A DNA stretch of 64,000 nucleotides from the NCBI RefSeq assembly GCF_000719135.1, contig NZ_JOEK01000001.1, positions 310,001-374,000 of the forward strand. Reading direction: 5' to 3'. The position numbers were made by a program, and so were the translations under genes. Below the pieces are notes generated by a model. That model did not search any database. It saw only the letters and a list, made by a program, of their open reading frames with translations, and was not told where the DNA came from. The DNA is from Streptomyces avicenniae. Lineage in GTDB: Bacteria > Actinomycetota > Actinomycetes > Streptomycetales > Streptomycetaceae. Shown here piece by piece: positions 18,435-27,409 of the stretch (positions are counted from its first letter, which is position 1; each line of letters starts with the position of its first letter).

Positions 18435-19963
18435 GCCGCGTCGGCGTCGGTGGTGGGCTCGGCGTCCCGGGCGCGGGCCGCGGCGGCGCGGGCGGCGCGT
18501 TCCTGTGCTTCCGCCGTGGCGGCGATGTTGCGGACCATGCCCCGGAACACTACGGCGTGGAACGGGCTGACGGCCCACCAGTAGAGGTGCCCCGCCGTGC
18601 CCCTGGGCCGGAAGACGGCGCGCTGCCGGTAGAGCGCGCGGTCCCCCGGGGCGGGCTCGACGGCGAGTTCCAGCCAGGCGCGTCCTGGCAGCCGCATCTC
18701 GGCGCGCAGCCGCAGCAGCCGGGGCGGCGCGATCTCCTCGACGCGCCAGAAGTCCAGCCGGTCGCCGACGCGCAGCGGCCCCGCGCCGCGTCGGCCGCCG
18801 CGTACGCCGGGGCCGCCGAGCAGCATGTCGATCCAGCCGCGCGCGGCCCAGGCGAGGGGCGCGGAGTACATGCCGTGCTCCCCGCCGATGGCGGCGACGA
18901 CGCGCCAGACCGCGTCCTGTGACGCGTTGACGCAGCGGTGGCGGCGGTCCTGGTAGTGGCTGCCGCCCGACCAGCGGGGGTCGGCGTCCTGCGGGTCGCT
19001 CGCGGCGCCGCCCGGGACGGTCGCCTCGGCCTCCCGGGAGGGGCGCAGTGCGAGGTGGAGGGCGGCGTCGAAGCCGAGGGAGCCGCCGGGCGGCTGCGGC
19101 GCGTACCGCTCGATGTCCTGCTCGCGGACGACGACCTCGTGCCGCAGCGACTCGGCGAGCGGGCGCGCCAGTTTGCCCGGCACCGGCGTGACCAGGCCGA
19201 CCCACAGGCCGGACAGCCGGGGGGTGAGGACGGGCACCGGCACGATCAGTCGGCGCCGCAGCCCGGCCTGTTCCGCGTAGCACCGCATCATCTGCTCGTA
19301 CGTCACCACATCGGGTCCACCGATGTCGAACGTGCGGTTGACGTCGGGCGGGAGCGTGGCGCAGGCGACGAGCAGCCGCAGCACGTCCCGTACGGCGATG
19401 GGCTGGACGCGCGTGCGGACCCAGCGCGGCGTGACCATGGCGGGCAGCCGTTCGGTGAGCTGGCGCAGCATCTCGAACGACGCCGAGCCCGAGCCGATGA
19501 CGACGGCGGCGCGCAGCACGGCGGTCGGTACGCCGGAGGCGAGCAGCAGCCGTCCCACCTCGGCGCGCGAGCGCAGGTGGGGGGACAGCTCCTCGGCGGG
19601 CACGCCCTGCGGGGTGAGGCCGCCGAGGTAGACGATGCGGCGGACCCCGGCGGCGCGCGCCTGCTCCCCGAACGTGGTCGCGGCGCGGCGGTCGGTCTCC
19701 TCGAAGTCCTTGCCGCCGCCGATCGAGTGGACGAGGTAGTAGGCGACCTCGACGCCGCGCAGGGCGTCGGCCAGCCCGTCGGGGTCGGTGACGTCCGCCT
19801 GGGCCGTCTCCACCCGGTCGATCCAGGGGCGCCCGGCGAGCTTGCCTGGTGTCCTGGCCAGGCAACGCACGGGATACCCGGCCGCCAGCAGTTCCGGCAC
19901 GAGGCGTCCGCCGATGTAGCCGCTCGCGCCCGTGACCAGGCACAAGGGGTGGTCGAGGCTCAT
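18431..19963 (-). CDS. SDR-family oxidoreductase with C-terminal DUF2867 domain
   Basis: A 510-residue fusion. The N-terminal ~300 residues are an atypical/extended SDR with the NAD(P)-binding TGASGYIGGRLVPELL and an NmrA-like layout (VAYYLVHSIGGGKDF, RIVYLGGLTPQGV). The C-terminal ~180 residues (SHYQDRRHRCVNASQDAVW ... GRAWLELAVEP ... GHLYWWAVSPFHAVVFRGM) match the DUF2867 domain. The photolyase follows with a 4-bp overlap. Substrate unknown; the link to photorepair suggests a light- or damage-response role, which is inference from gene context. Confidence 0.85.
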   Translation of the reverse strand: MSLDHPLCLVTGASGYIGGRLVPELLAAGYPVRCLARTPGKLAGRPWIDRVETAQADVTDPDGLADALRGVEVAYYLVHSIGGGKDFEETDRRAATTFGEQARAAGVRRIVYLGGLTPQGVPAEELSPHLRSRAEVGRLLLASGVPTAVLRAAVVIGSGSASFEMLRQLTERLPAMVTPRWVRTRVQPIAVRDVLRLLVACATLPPDVNRTFDIGGPDVVTYEQMMRCYAEQAGLRRRLIVPVPVLTPRLSGLWVGLVTPVPGKLARPLAESLRHEVVVREQDIERYAPQPPGGSLGFDAALHLALRPSREAEATVPGGAASDPQDADPRWSGGSHYQDRRHRCVNASQDAVWRVVAAIGGEHGMYSAPLAWAARGWIDMLLGGPGVRGGRRGAGPLRVGDRLDFWRVEEIAPPRLLRLRAEMRLPGRAWLELAVEPAPGDRALYRQRAVFRPRGTAGHLYWWAVSPFHAVVFRGMVRNIAATAEAQERAARAAAARARDAEPTTDADAA

Positions 19964-20020
19964 GCCCCCATGCTTGGCCGCCCCCCGTGACCCCGCAACC
20001 GCAGCCGCGCGCCCTACGGC

Positions 20021-20917
20021 CTACGGCCTGCGGTCGGGGTCGTCGTACACGCCGAACTCCTCCAGCAGTTCCTCCTCACGCAGCAGCGAGGACCGCACCT
20101 CCTGCCCCAGCAGCGCCGCGACCCCACCGGCGAGCGCCTGCACCAGGGAGGTGAAGCCGGTGAGCGACCGTAGGACGGACGGCCCAGAAGCGTCCACGTA
20201 GAACACGTGTTCAGCTGACGCGGCCAGCGGCGACGCGGCGTTGTCCGTCAGCGCCACGCACCGCGCGCCACGCTTCCGCGCCCAGGACGCCGCGCGCACC
20301 GTGTCGGACGAGTAGCGGTGGATGGCCAGCGAGACGAAGCAGTCCCCGGGACGTACGCGGCGCAGCTCGTCGGTCAGCGTGCCCACCCCCGCGGACACGG
20401 TCACCACGTCCTCGCGCAGCATGCGCAGCAGATAGCCCAGGAGGTACGCGGGCGCGTGGCACTTGCGCAGCCCCATCACGTGCACGCGCGGCGCCTCGGC
20501 CAGCGCCTGCACCGAGGCGTCCCACACGTCGGGCTCGATGCGGGCGAACGTCCGGCTGATGTTGGCCCGGTCGAGCGCGACCGCGCGCTCCAGCAGGTCA
20601 CCCCCGTCGCTGCCCAGCTGTTCGAGCGTGCGGAACCGGTTCAGGAGCTGCGCCTGCTCCCGCAGCCGCATGCGGCACAGCCGCGTCAGCCCCGGGTAGC
20701 CCTCAAGGCCGAGGGTGGTGGCGAACCGCACGACCGTGGCCTCGTTCACGCCCACCGCCGCGGCCAGCTCCGAGATCGTCATGAACGCCACCCCCTCCGG
20801 ATCGGCGAGCACCCGGTCGGCGAGCAGCCGTTGCGAACGGGTGAGCACGGGCCGCCGCTCGTGGAGCAGCGCCATGAGGTCGTCGAAGGTCTGCGGTGCC
20901 GCCGATTCCGAAGCCAT
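20021..20917 (-). CDS. MurR/RpiR-family transcriptional regulator
   Basis: A 298-residue repressor-type protein: N-terminal HTH_6 domain (ISELAAAVGVNEATVVRFATTLGLEGYPGL, about 48-77) and C-terminal SIS sugar-phosphate-binding fold (VHVMGLRKCHAPAYLL ... RVRPGDCFVSLAIHRYSSDTV ... GARCVALTDNAASPLA). ATG 20917. It is divergent from the chorismate lyase-pobA genes across 112 bp and is therefore a candidate regulator for them, although RpiR proteins usually respond to phosphosugars. The SDR/photolyase operon lies 57 bp downstream on the same strand. Confidence 0.88.
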   Translation of the reverse strand: MASESAAPQTFDDLMALLHERRPVLTRSQRLLADRVLADPEGVAFMTISELAAAVGVNEATVVRFATTLGLEGYPGLTRLCRMRLREQAQLLNRFRTLEQLGSDGGDLLERAVALDRANISRTFARIEPDVWDASVQALAEAPRVHVMGLRKCHAPAYLLGYLLRMLREDVVTVSAGVGTLTDELRRVRPGDCFVSLAIHRYSSDTVRAASWARKRGARCVALTDNAASPLAASAEHVFYVDASGPSVLRSLTGFTSLVQALAGGVAALLGQEVRSSLLREEELLEEFGVYDDPDRRP

Positions 20918-21029
20918 GACCGGATTCTCCCTCCCCGGCCCTGCCCGCCCTCAGGCGCCCGTGACCTCAGCCCGCCCCGCGCCGTTTCCCTCGGAGGGTG
21001 CGCGCGCACCCGGGAGGGCGAGAAGCGGA

Positions 21030-21611
21030 ATGTCCATACCGGCGCCATGCGCCACCTTTCCCCTCGGCGACACACGCGACCCACGCGCGGACGGCGCTCG
21101 TTTCGCCTCCCCCCTGACACGCATGCTGCTCGCGAGCGACGGCCTGACGACCACCCTCCTCGAAGCCCTCGCCGGTGAACGGCTGCGACTGCACCGCATC
21201 GCCCAGGGCCGCACCTCCGCCGACACGGCGGGCCCCGCCGTACCCGCCCTGCTGCGCACGGACGGGCACGCCACGGTCCTCGTACGGCACTCCGCGCTGC
21301 TACGCCCGGAAGGTGCCGCGCTCTCCGCCAACCACGTCGTGGCCCGCGCGGGCCCCGACCTGCCCGCCGACATCGCCGCATGCCTGACGGGCGACACCGT
21401 CCCCCTGGGCCCCGCGCTGAGCGCGGCGGGAGCCGGTCACCGGCGGACCGTCCTGGACGTGGGCCGCCGCTCGTGGGGGCCACGTCCTGCCTGCTACAAG
21501 ACCTACCTGATCTGGCACGGCAACGAGCCCCTGGCGCTGGTCCACGAGCTGTTCCACCCGGACCTCGTGCCCCCCTGCCGACCCGACCGATCCCGCTCCC
21601 CCGACGGCTGA
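21030..21611 (+). CDS. Chorismate pyruvate-lyase family protein
   Basis: A 193-residue protein of the DUF98/UbiC-like chorismate lyase family (Rv2949c type): LTRMLLASDGLTTTLLEALAGERLRL at about 30-55, then RHSALLRPEGAALSANHVVAR and the end ACYKTYLIWHGNEPLALVHELF. Expected reaction: chorismate to 4-hydroxybenzoate plus pyruvate. ATG 21030 has a GGGAGGGCGAGAAG stretch upstream. The next gene, 11 bp downstream, is a 4-hydroxybenzoate hydroxylase, which fits this product. Divergent from the RpiR regulator. Confidence 0.78.
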   Translation: MSIPAPCATFPLGDTRDPRADGARFASPLTRMLLASDGLTTTLLEALAGERLRLHRIAQGRTSADTAGPAVPALLRTDGHATVLVRHSALLRPEGAALSANHVVARAGPDLPADIAACLTGDTVPLGPALSAAGAGHRRTVLDVGRRSWGPRPACYKTYLIWHGNEPLALVHELFHPDLVPPCRPDRSRSPDG

Positions 21612-21621
21612 GAGGACCCCC

Positions 21622-22821
21622 ATGCCCGCGCGCACACTCCGCACCCAGGTCGGCATCATCGGCGCCGGACCTGCCGGGCTCGTCCTGGCGAACCTGCTGA
21701 CGGCCGCGGGCATCGACTGCGTCGTCCTGGAACGGCACAGCCGGGCCCGCGTCGAACGCCGTGCCCGCGCCGGGCTCGTCGAGCAGCGCACCGTGCGCCT
21801 GCTGGACGCGCACGGCCTCGCCGACCGCCTCCTCGCCGACGGCATCCCCCACGGGTGGTGCGACTTCCTCTGCCTCGGCCGCGTCATACGCCTCGACTAC
21901 GGCGCGCTCTCGGGCGCGCGGCACCGGGTGTATCCGCAACAGCTCCTCGTCCGCGACCTGATAGCCAGCCTGGACGCGGCGGGCCGACCGCCGCTGTTCG
22001 AGTGCGCGGCGGTCGCCGTCGAGGACATCCACGGCCCCCGCGCCACCATCCGCTGCGAGGACGGCCCGACCGTCGTCTGCGACCACGTCGTCGGCTGCGA
22101 CGGCCCGAAGGGCCTGGCGCGCGGCGCGCTCTCCCCCGCCGCCACCGCCCACCGGCGGCGCTACCCGTACGACTGGCTCGCCGTCCTCGCCGAGGTGGAC
22201 CGCCCGGTCCCCGGCGTGGTGTACGGGCTGCACCAGAACGGCTTCGCGGGCATGATGCCGCGTTCCCCCCGCATAGCGCGCTTCTACCTCCAATGCCCGC
22301 CGGGCGACACCCTGTCCGCCTGGCCCGCCCCCCGCGTCCTTTCCGAACTACGCCGCAGGCTGAACGGCGCGCACCTCCCCCGTATCGGCGCCCTCACCGA
22401 GACCCGCATGCTGCGCATGCGCGCCGACGTCACGGAACCCATGGCACGCGGACGGCTGCTGCTGGCGGGCGACGCCGCGCACGTCCTCACGCCGTCGGGC
22501 GCCAAGGGCATGAACCTGGCCGTCGCCGACGCCGCCGACCTCGCCGAGGCCCTGATCAGCGGCCCGGCCGCGCTCGACGGGTACACCGCCAGGCGCCTGC
22601 CCGACGTGTGGCGCACCCAGGAGTTCTCCGACCGGCTGCTCGGCCTGCTGCACCTGCCCGCGGGGTCGGAGGCGGCGGCCGATCCACGCTTCGCGCTGCG
22701 GCTGCGCCTGGCCACGCTGGAGCGGCTCGCCGTACCGGGCCCGTTCTCCGTGGCGTTCGCGCACAGTTACGCGGGCTCGGGCGAGGAGCCCGTCAGCCCA
22801 GCAGGGCCGCGACAACCGTGA
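21622..22821 (+). CDS. pobA: 4-hydroxybenzoate 3-monooxygenase
   Basis: A 399-residue FAD-dependent aromatic hydroxylase (class A flavoprotein) that converts 4-hydroxybenzoate to protocatechuate with NAD(P)H and O2. FAD-binding GAGPAGLVLANLL at 12-24; RARAGLVEQRTVRLLD matches the PobA-specific stretch; the second FAD motif is LLLAGDAAHVLTPSGAKGMNLAVADAADL near 280. Length equals the family norm (about 390-395). Preceded by GAGAGGA. It is probably co-transcribed with the chorismate lyase, forming a two-step route from chorismate to protocatechuate. Its 3' end overlaps the convergent AEC gene by 29 bp. Confidence 0.92.
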   Translation: MPARTLRTQVGIIGAGPAGLVLANLLTAAGIDCVVLERHSRARVERRARAGLVEQRTVRLLDAHGLADRLLADGIPHGWCDFLCLGRVIRLDYGALSGARHRVYPQQLLVRDLIASLDAAGRPPLFECAAVAVEDIHGPRATIRCEDGPTVVCDHVVGCDGPKGLARGALSPAATAHRRRYPYDWLAVLAEVDRPVPGVVYGLHQNGFAGMMPRSPRIARFYLQCPPGDTLSAWPAPRVLSELRRRLNGAHLPRIGALTETRMLRMRADVTEPMARGRLLLAGDAAHVLTPSGAKGMNLAVADAADLAEALISGPAALDGYTARRLPDVWRTQEFSDRLLGLLHLPAGSEAAADPRFALRLRLATLERLAVPGPFSVAFAHSYAGSGEEPVSPAGPRQP

Positions 22822-23728
22822 GTACGGGTACGGACAGCGCCGTGGACAGCAGCACCGACTCACGCGCGAGCCGCACGCCGACGCCGTACCGGGACGCGTA
22901 CGTGAAGAGGTTCTGCGCGGCGGGCAGCGCGGCCAGCACGACGACATGCAGTTGCTCGTCCGCGTCGAGGGAGAAGGCCACCGCCAGCAGCCACGCCACC
23001 AGCGGCTGCCCCACCGACTTCACCGCGACGGACACGAGCACGGGGACGCGTTCCGGGCCACGCGCGGGCATCGCGGCGCCGCGCAGGGAGATGCCGAACG
23101 CGAGCAGCACGGCGGGCACTGCCATGTTGCCGATCAGCACGGCGGGGTCGAACACCGCGCGTGGCACGGTCCACCCGGAGGCGGCGACGGTCACCCCGGC
23201 GAGTGAGCCGACGACGACGGGATTCCGGAAGGGGGTGAGGAGCCTGTGCAGCACGGAAGGGCGGGAGCCACTGTCCGCGTCGGTGTCCCGCGTCACGAGG
23301 TCGAGCACGGTCAGTGCGACGGGCGACAGGGTGAGCTGCTGGAGAAGCAGCACGGGCGCGACGAGCGACGCGTCGCCGAGTACGTACACCGCGATGGGAA
23401 TTCCGAGGTTACCGGCGTTGACGTAGGAGGCGCACAGGGCACCGACGGTCGTAGGGCCGACACCCCAGCGCGCCGACGCGCCCACCACGACGAAGACGGC
23501 GCACGCGATCAGTGTCGCGAGCGCGGTGACCAGCAGCGGGCGCGACAGGATGACGCCGAGGTCGGCCTCCGCCAGCGTGGTGAACAGCAGGGCGGGCGTC
23601 GCCACGTGGAACGCCAGCCTGGTCAGCACCTCACGCCCGTTCCCACCGAGCGAACCGCGCAGCCCCAGGACATATCCGGTCGCGATGACAACGGCGATGA
23701 TCGCGAACCCGGTGATCACGCCCCCCAT
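22793..23728 (-). CDS. AEC (auxin efflux carrier) family transporter
   Basis: A 311-residue membrane protein with about ten TM segments: FAIIAVVIATGYVLG..., the conserved SYVNAGNLGIPIAVYVLGD motif in TM4, and the second half starting LIGNMAVPAVLLAFGISLRG. Homologues export organic acids such as malate or amino acids. ATG 23728. Convergent with and overlapping pobA by 29 bp, so antisense transcripts are likely. A role in moving aromatic acids from the neighbouring pathway is possible but not shown. Confidence 0.88.
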   Translation of the reverse strand: MGGVITGFAIIAVVIATGYVLGLRGSLGGNGREVLTRLAFHVATPALLFTTLAEADLGVILSRPLLVTALATLIACAVFVVVGASARWGVGPTTVGALCASYVNAGNLGIPIAVYVLGDASLVAPVLLLQQLTLSPVALTVLDLVTRDTDADSGSRPSVLHRLLTPFRNPVVVGSLAGVTVAASGWTVPRAVFDPAVLIGNMAVPAVLLAFGISLRGAAMPARGPERVPVLVSVAVKSVGQPLVAWLLAVAFSLDADEQLHVVVLAALPAAQNLFTYASRYGVGVRLARESVLLSTALSVPVLTVVAALLG

Positions 23729-23826
23729 GCGCGCACTCTCGAACGAATCCGGTCACAGGTCAACGTGACGTCCGCTACCCGCCGCTCCCCACGGACACGC
23801 CAAACCGTGCGATACCGTCCCGTTCC

Positions 23827-25254
23827 GTGACAGCACGCCGCCTCGCGAGCCTCCTGGCCGCAGCCACCGCCACGCTCCTCACCGTCCCCCTCCTCGTCGG
23901 CGCAGCCCCCACCGCGACGCCGCGCCAGAACCCCTCACCCGACGCCTTCGCCGACGCCCTCGCCGACCGCGCCACCGCGCAGGGCGCCATGCGCCACCTC
24001 GCCGCGTTCCAGCGCATCGCCGACGCCTCCGACGGCAACCGCGCCGCGGGCACCCCGGGCCACGAACGCTCCGCGCGCTACGCGGGCACGCTCCTCGCCG
24101 CCGCGGGCTACGACGTGACGTACCAGCGCTTCCCCTTCTCCTACCGCGAGGCCGTCACCGAGCGCCTCACCCAACTCACCCCGGAACAGCGCGACATCCC
24201 CGTCCGGACCCTCACCTACACGCCCGCCACCCCCGACGGCGGCATCGAGGCGCCCCTCACCGACGCGGGCACCGCCTGCGCCCCCGCGCCCGCCCCCGAC
24301 GCGTACGCCGGGCACATCGTCCTCGTCACCCGGGGCGACTGCACGTTCGCCGAGAAGCAGGCGAACGCCGCCGCGGGCGGCGCCCTCGCCGCCGTCGTCG
24401 CCAACAACGCGGAAGGCCCGCTCCGCGGCACCCTCGGCAGCCCGGAGGCCGACAGCATCCCCGTCGGCGGCATCACCCGCGCGGACGGCGCCGCCCTCGC
24501 CACCGCCCTCACGGACGCGGGCGACGCGGGCGGCGCCCCCGTGACGCTCCGGCTCGAACTGGCCGAACTCGCCGAGGACCGCGAGACGGTCAACGTCATC
24601 GCCGAGACCCCGGGCGGCGACCCCGACCACGTCGTCATGGCGGGCGCCCACCTCGACTCCGTCGCGGACGGCCCCGGCATCAACGACAACGGCTCGGGCT
24701 CCGCCGGAATCCTGGAGACCGCGCTACGCCTCGCCGAGGCCGACCCCGAGGGACGCGCCCCGCACCGCGTCCGCTTCGCCCTGTGGTCCGCCGAGGAGTC
24801 CGGCCTGCTCGGCTCAGAGCACTACGTGGCCGACCTCACCCGAGGCCAGCTGTCCGACATCGCGCTCTACCTCAACTTCGACATGATCGGCTCACCGAAC
24901 CACGGCCTGTTCGTGCAGGCCGAGGACACCGCGATCGCCGCCGACCTCACCGCGTTCCTCGGCGACGAGGGCCACACGGCGGGCTCCGTCCCCTTCGACG
25001 GACGCAGCGACTACGCGCCGTTCCACGAGGCCGGGGTCCGCGTCGGCGGGGTCTTCACCGGCGCGGAAGGCGCCAAGACGGCCGCCGAGGCGGAGCTGTG
25101 GGGCGGCACCGCCGACACGCCCTACGACCCCTGTTACCACCAGGCGTGCGACGACCTGGCCAACATCAGCCGGGACGCGCTCGCCGTCACCGTCCGCCTG
25201 ATCGCCCACAGCGTCGGCGGCTACGCCTGGCAACTCCCCCACAGCGCGCCCTGA
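23827..25254 (+). CDS. Secreted M28-family zinc aminopeptidase
   Basis: A 475-residue exported peptidase starting at GTG 23827: Sec signal peptide (RRLASLLAAATATLLTVPLLVGAAP), a PA insert domain (about 125-240) and the M28 catalytic domain. Zinc-ligand motifs in order are AHLDSV (His), INDNGSGS (Asp), SAEESGLLG (catalytic Glu and Glu ligand), NFDMIG (Asp) and CYHQACDD (His). It closely follows the S. griseus aminopeptidase pattern with an added PA domain. Removes N-terminal residues from extracellular peptides. Monocistronic by spacing. Confidence 0.93.
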   Translation: MTARRLASLLAAATATLLTVPLLVGAAPTATPRQNPSPDAFADALADRATAQGAMRHLAAFQRIADASDGNRAAGTPGHERSARYAGTLLAAAGYDVTYQRFPFSYREAVTERLTQLTPEQRDIPVRTLTYTPATPDGGIEAPLTDAGTACAPAPAPDAYAGHIVLVTRGDCTFAEKQANAAAGGALAAVVANNAEGPLRGTLGSPEADSIPVGGITRADGAALATALTDAGDAGGAPVTLRLELAELAEDRETVNVIAETPGGDPDHVVMAGAHLDSVADGPGINDNGSGSAGILETALRLAEADPEGRAPHRVRFALWSAEESGLLGSEHYVADLTRGQLSDIALYLNFDMIGSPNHGLFVQAEDTAIAADLTAFLGDEGHTAGSVPFDGRSDYAPFHEAGVRVGGVFTGAEGAKTAAEAELWGGTADTPYDPCYHQACDDLANISRDALAVTVRLIAHSVGGYAWQLPHSAP

Positions 25255-25369
25255 TTCACACCCCGCACTCCGCGGCGCGACACCGCCGCGGCCCCGACGA
25301 CGGGCCCCTCGGGATTCCTCCCATCGGCCGCCCGCCGACCGGAGGCTGCGGCGGCGGGCCCCAGCCCGG

Positions 25370-25375
25370 TAGGCT
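25370..25375 (+). promoter_or_regulatory. -10 box for a leaderless transcript
   Basis: TAGGCT (TANNNT) ends 6 nt before the GTG at 25382, so the mRNA would begin at or next to the start codon. No clear -35 box. Confidence 0.4.
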
Positions 25376-25381
25376 TCCCGT

Positions 25382-25678
25382 GTGATCTTCAAGCGCATCG
25401 GAAACGGACGACCGTACCCCGACCACGGCCGGGACAACACCCGGCAGTGGGCGGACGTCGCACCGCGCCCGGTCCGGCTCGACCAGCTGATCACCACGAA
25501 ACAGCAGCTCGACCTGGAAACACTGCTCGCCGAGGACTCGACCTTCTACGGCGACCTCTTCGCCCACGTCGTCAAGTGGCAGGGCGACCTGTACCTGGAG
25601 GACGGCCTGCACCGCGCGGTCCGCGCCGCGCTCCAGCAGCGGCAGGTCCTGCACGCCCGGGTCCTCGAACTCGGCTGA
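25382..25678 (+). CDS. Conserved actinobacterial small protein (annotated elsewhere as VapB-type antitoxin)
   Basis: A 98-residue protein, MIFKRIGNGRPYPDHGR at the start and QWADVAPRPVRLDQLITTK next, very strongly conserved in streptomycetes as I recall it and often labelled a type II VapB-family antitoxin. No PIN-domain toxin gene is adjacent, so that label may be a domain-level artefact. No RBS; a TAGGCT box 6 nt upstream of the GTG indicates a leaderless mRNA. It precedes the LytR_C gene, an order that appears fixed in the genus. Confidence 0.8.
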   Translation: MIFKRIGNGRPYPDHGRDNTRQWADVAPRPVRLDQLITTKQQLDLETLLAEDSTFYGDLFAHVVKWQGDLYLEDGLHRAVRAALQQRQVLHARVLELG

Positions 25679-25699
25679 GCCCGCCGCACGGGCGCCGCG

Positions 25700-25711
25700 C
25701 CCCGCGCGGGG
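25700..25711. terminator. GC palindrome after the small conserved gene
   Basis: CCCCGCGCGGGG lies 22 bp beyond the stop at 25678 and before the promoter of the next gene; a short perfect hairpin that could end transcription. Confidence 0.3.
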
Positions 25712-25777
25712 ACCACGGCGCGCCCGGCCGACGACTGGGCTGTTCGGGGCGCCCGCCGCCGTTTAGCTGATCATGTC

Positions 25778-25807
25778 TTGGGCCCCCGGCGCCCGCGTGG
25801 CTACGCT
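25778..25807 (+). promoter_or_regulatory. Promoter of the LytR_C gene
   Basis: TTGGGC (25778-25783), an 18-bp spacer and TACGCT (25802-25807) form a HrdB-like promoter. The -10 ends 6 nt before the ATG at 25814, implying a leaderless mRNA. Confidence 0.5.
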
Positions 25808-25813
25808 GCGGCC

Positions 25814-26482
25814 ATGAGCATGCTGACGCCACCGGGCATGGGCGGCAAGAAATTCCGCGTCACGGGTGACCGCTACCCGAGAATGCGCCGTCCGCGCCGC
25901 CGCCGCCGGACCGTATTCGCCCTGTTCACCGTCGTCACGGTGCTCGGCCTGCTCGGCTACGGGACGCTCCAGATCGTCGATGTCTTCTCGGGCGACGACG
26001 GCGACCGTCCCGCCGGGGCGGGCGCGCGCAACGCCGCCGAGCGCCAGGACTGCGCGCCGGACGACCCCGTGCCGGTGCCGAAGCCGGACACCATCACCGT
26101 CAACGTCTACAACGCCACCAGCCGCACCGGCCTCGCCCAGGAGACCGCCGACGCGCTCGAAGAACGCGGCTTCGTCATCGGCGAGGTCGAGAACGCCCCC
26201 GAGGGCCTCGACGGCGAGGTGGACGCGCCAGGACTGCTGCTCGCCACCGCCGCGGCCGAGGAGTCCGGCGCCCTGCGCGTCCTGGCCGCCCAGCTCGACG
26301 GCGCCGAGACCGGCGCCCCCGAGTCCGGGGCGCGCGAGGACGACCCCGCGGTCCTGGACTTCGTCATCGGCGAGGACTTCACCGAGCTGACCGCGGCCGA
26401 CGAGGCCGAACGCCGCCTCGCCGAGCTGGCCAGCCCCTCCCCCACCCCGTCGGCAGAGGAGACGCCCGCCGCCGGCTGCTGA
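25814..26482 (+). CDS. LytR C-terminal domain (LytR_C) membrane-anchored protein
   Basis: A 222-residue protein: a basic N-terminus (RRPRRRRRT), one TM segment (VFALFTVVTVLGLLGYGTL, about 34-52), then an extracytoplasmic LytR_C domain (ITVNVYNATSRTGLAQETADALEERGF ...) and an acidic, Ser/Pro/Thr-rich tail. LytR_C domains accompany cell-wall polymer ligases but also stand alone as here; the catalytic LCP domain is missing. Leaderless by promoter position. Convergent with upp, with only 14 bp between the stops. Confidence 0.85.
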   Translation: MSMLTPPGMGGKKFRVTGDRYPRMRRPRRRRRTVFALFTVVTVLGLLGYGTLQIVDVFSGDDGDRPAGAGARNAAERQDCAPDDPVPVPKPDTITVNVYNATSRTGLAQETADALEERGFVIGEVENAPEGLDGEVDAPGLLLATAAAEESGALRVLAAQLDGAETGAPESGAREDDPAVLDFVIGEDFTELTAADEAERRLAELASPSPTPSAEETPAAGC

Positions 26483-26496
26483 CCCACCGCGCCGCG

Positions 26497-27132
26497 TCAG
26501 CCCGCCGTGCCGTACATCCGGTCCCCGGCGTCCCCGAGGCCCGGCACGATGAAGCCCTGCTCGTTCAGCCGCTCGTCCAGCGCGCCGGTGACCACGGTGA
26601 CCGGCGCACCGGCCAGCTCCTTCTCCAGCCGCGCCACACCCTCGGGCGCGGCCAGGAGACAGATCACCGTCACCTCGTCGGCCCCACGCCCCAGCAGCTC
26701 ACGCACGGCCGCGACCAGCGTGCCGCCCGTCGCCAGCATCGGGTCGAGCACGTACACCTGACGTCCGGTCAGGTCGTCGGGCATCCGATTGGCGTAGGTC
26801 CGCGCCTCCAGCGTCTCCTCGTCCCTGATCATGCCGAGGAAGCCCACCTCGGCCGGGGGCAGGAGCCGCACCATGCCGTCGAGCATGCCGAGACCTGCCC
26901 GTATGATCGGCACGACCAGCGGACGGGGATGGGACAGCCGTACGCCGGTGGTCTCGGCCACGGGTGTCGTGATGTCCACCACCTCCGTGCGGACGTCACG
27001 CGTCGCCTCGTACGCGAGCAGGGTGACCAGCTCGTCGGCGAGTCGCCGGAACGTCGGTGAATCGGTACGCGCGTCGCGCAGCGTGGTCAGTTTGTGGGCC
27101 ACCAGAGGGTGGTCTACGACATGGGTCCGCAT
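26497..27132 (-). CDS. upp: Uracil phosphoribosyltransferase
   Basis: A 211-residue pyrimidine salvage enzyme (uracil + PRPP to UMP + PPi). Features: [24 protein letters not shown] at the N-terminus, [11 protein letters not shown], the PRPP loop [14 protein letters not shown], and the uracil-binding end [17 protein letters not shown]. Full-length. The ATG at 27132 has no RBS; TACTGT on its strand ends 7 nt upstream, so the transcript is probably leaderless. Confidence 0.97.
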   Translation of the reverse strand: MRTHVVDHPLVAHKLTTLRDARTDSPTFRRLADELVTLLAYEATRDVRTEVVDITTPVAETTGVRLSHPRPLVVPIIRAGLGMLDGMVRLLPPAEVGFLGMIRDEETLEARTYANRMPDDLTGRQVYVLDPMLATGGTLVAAVRELLGRGADEVTVICLLAAPEGVARLEKELAGAPVTVVTGALDERLNEQGFIVPGLGDAGDRMYGTAG

Positions 27133-27409
27133 GCGCCCGACAGTACCGAACCCCACTGACGACCGGCGTCTGACCGGCTGGTTTCCTGGTGTCCGCCCCG
27201 GTGGACAAAGGACGACGGCGACATGGAGAGTGGTGCGTGGAGGGAGGAGAGGGCATATGCCCTGACATCCGCCCACCCCCGGGACCGCCGGTGACCCCGG
27301 TGACGACACGTACGGACATGCCATCGGTGAACTGCCGGGTTACCCGACAGGACACCCCTTATCTGCCACGATGCTGGTGGCACTGCCTAACCGAGTGGGG
27401 AGAGTCACG

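Noticed and set aside
25382..25678. Toxin-antitoxin module
   Set aside because: No toxin gene adjacent on either side; the gene is a conserved single unit before the LytR_C gene.
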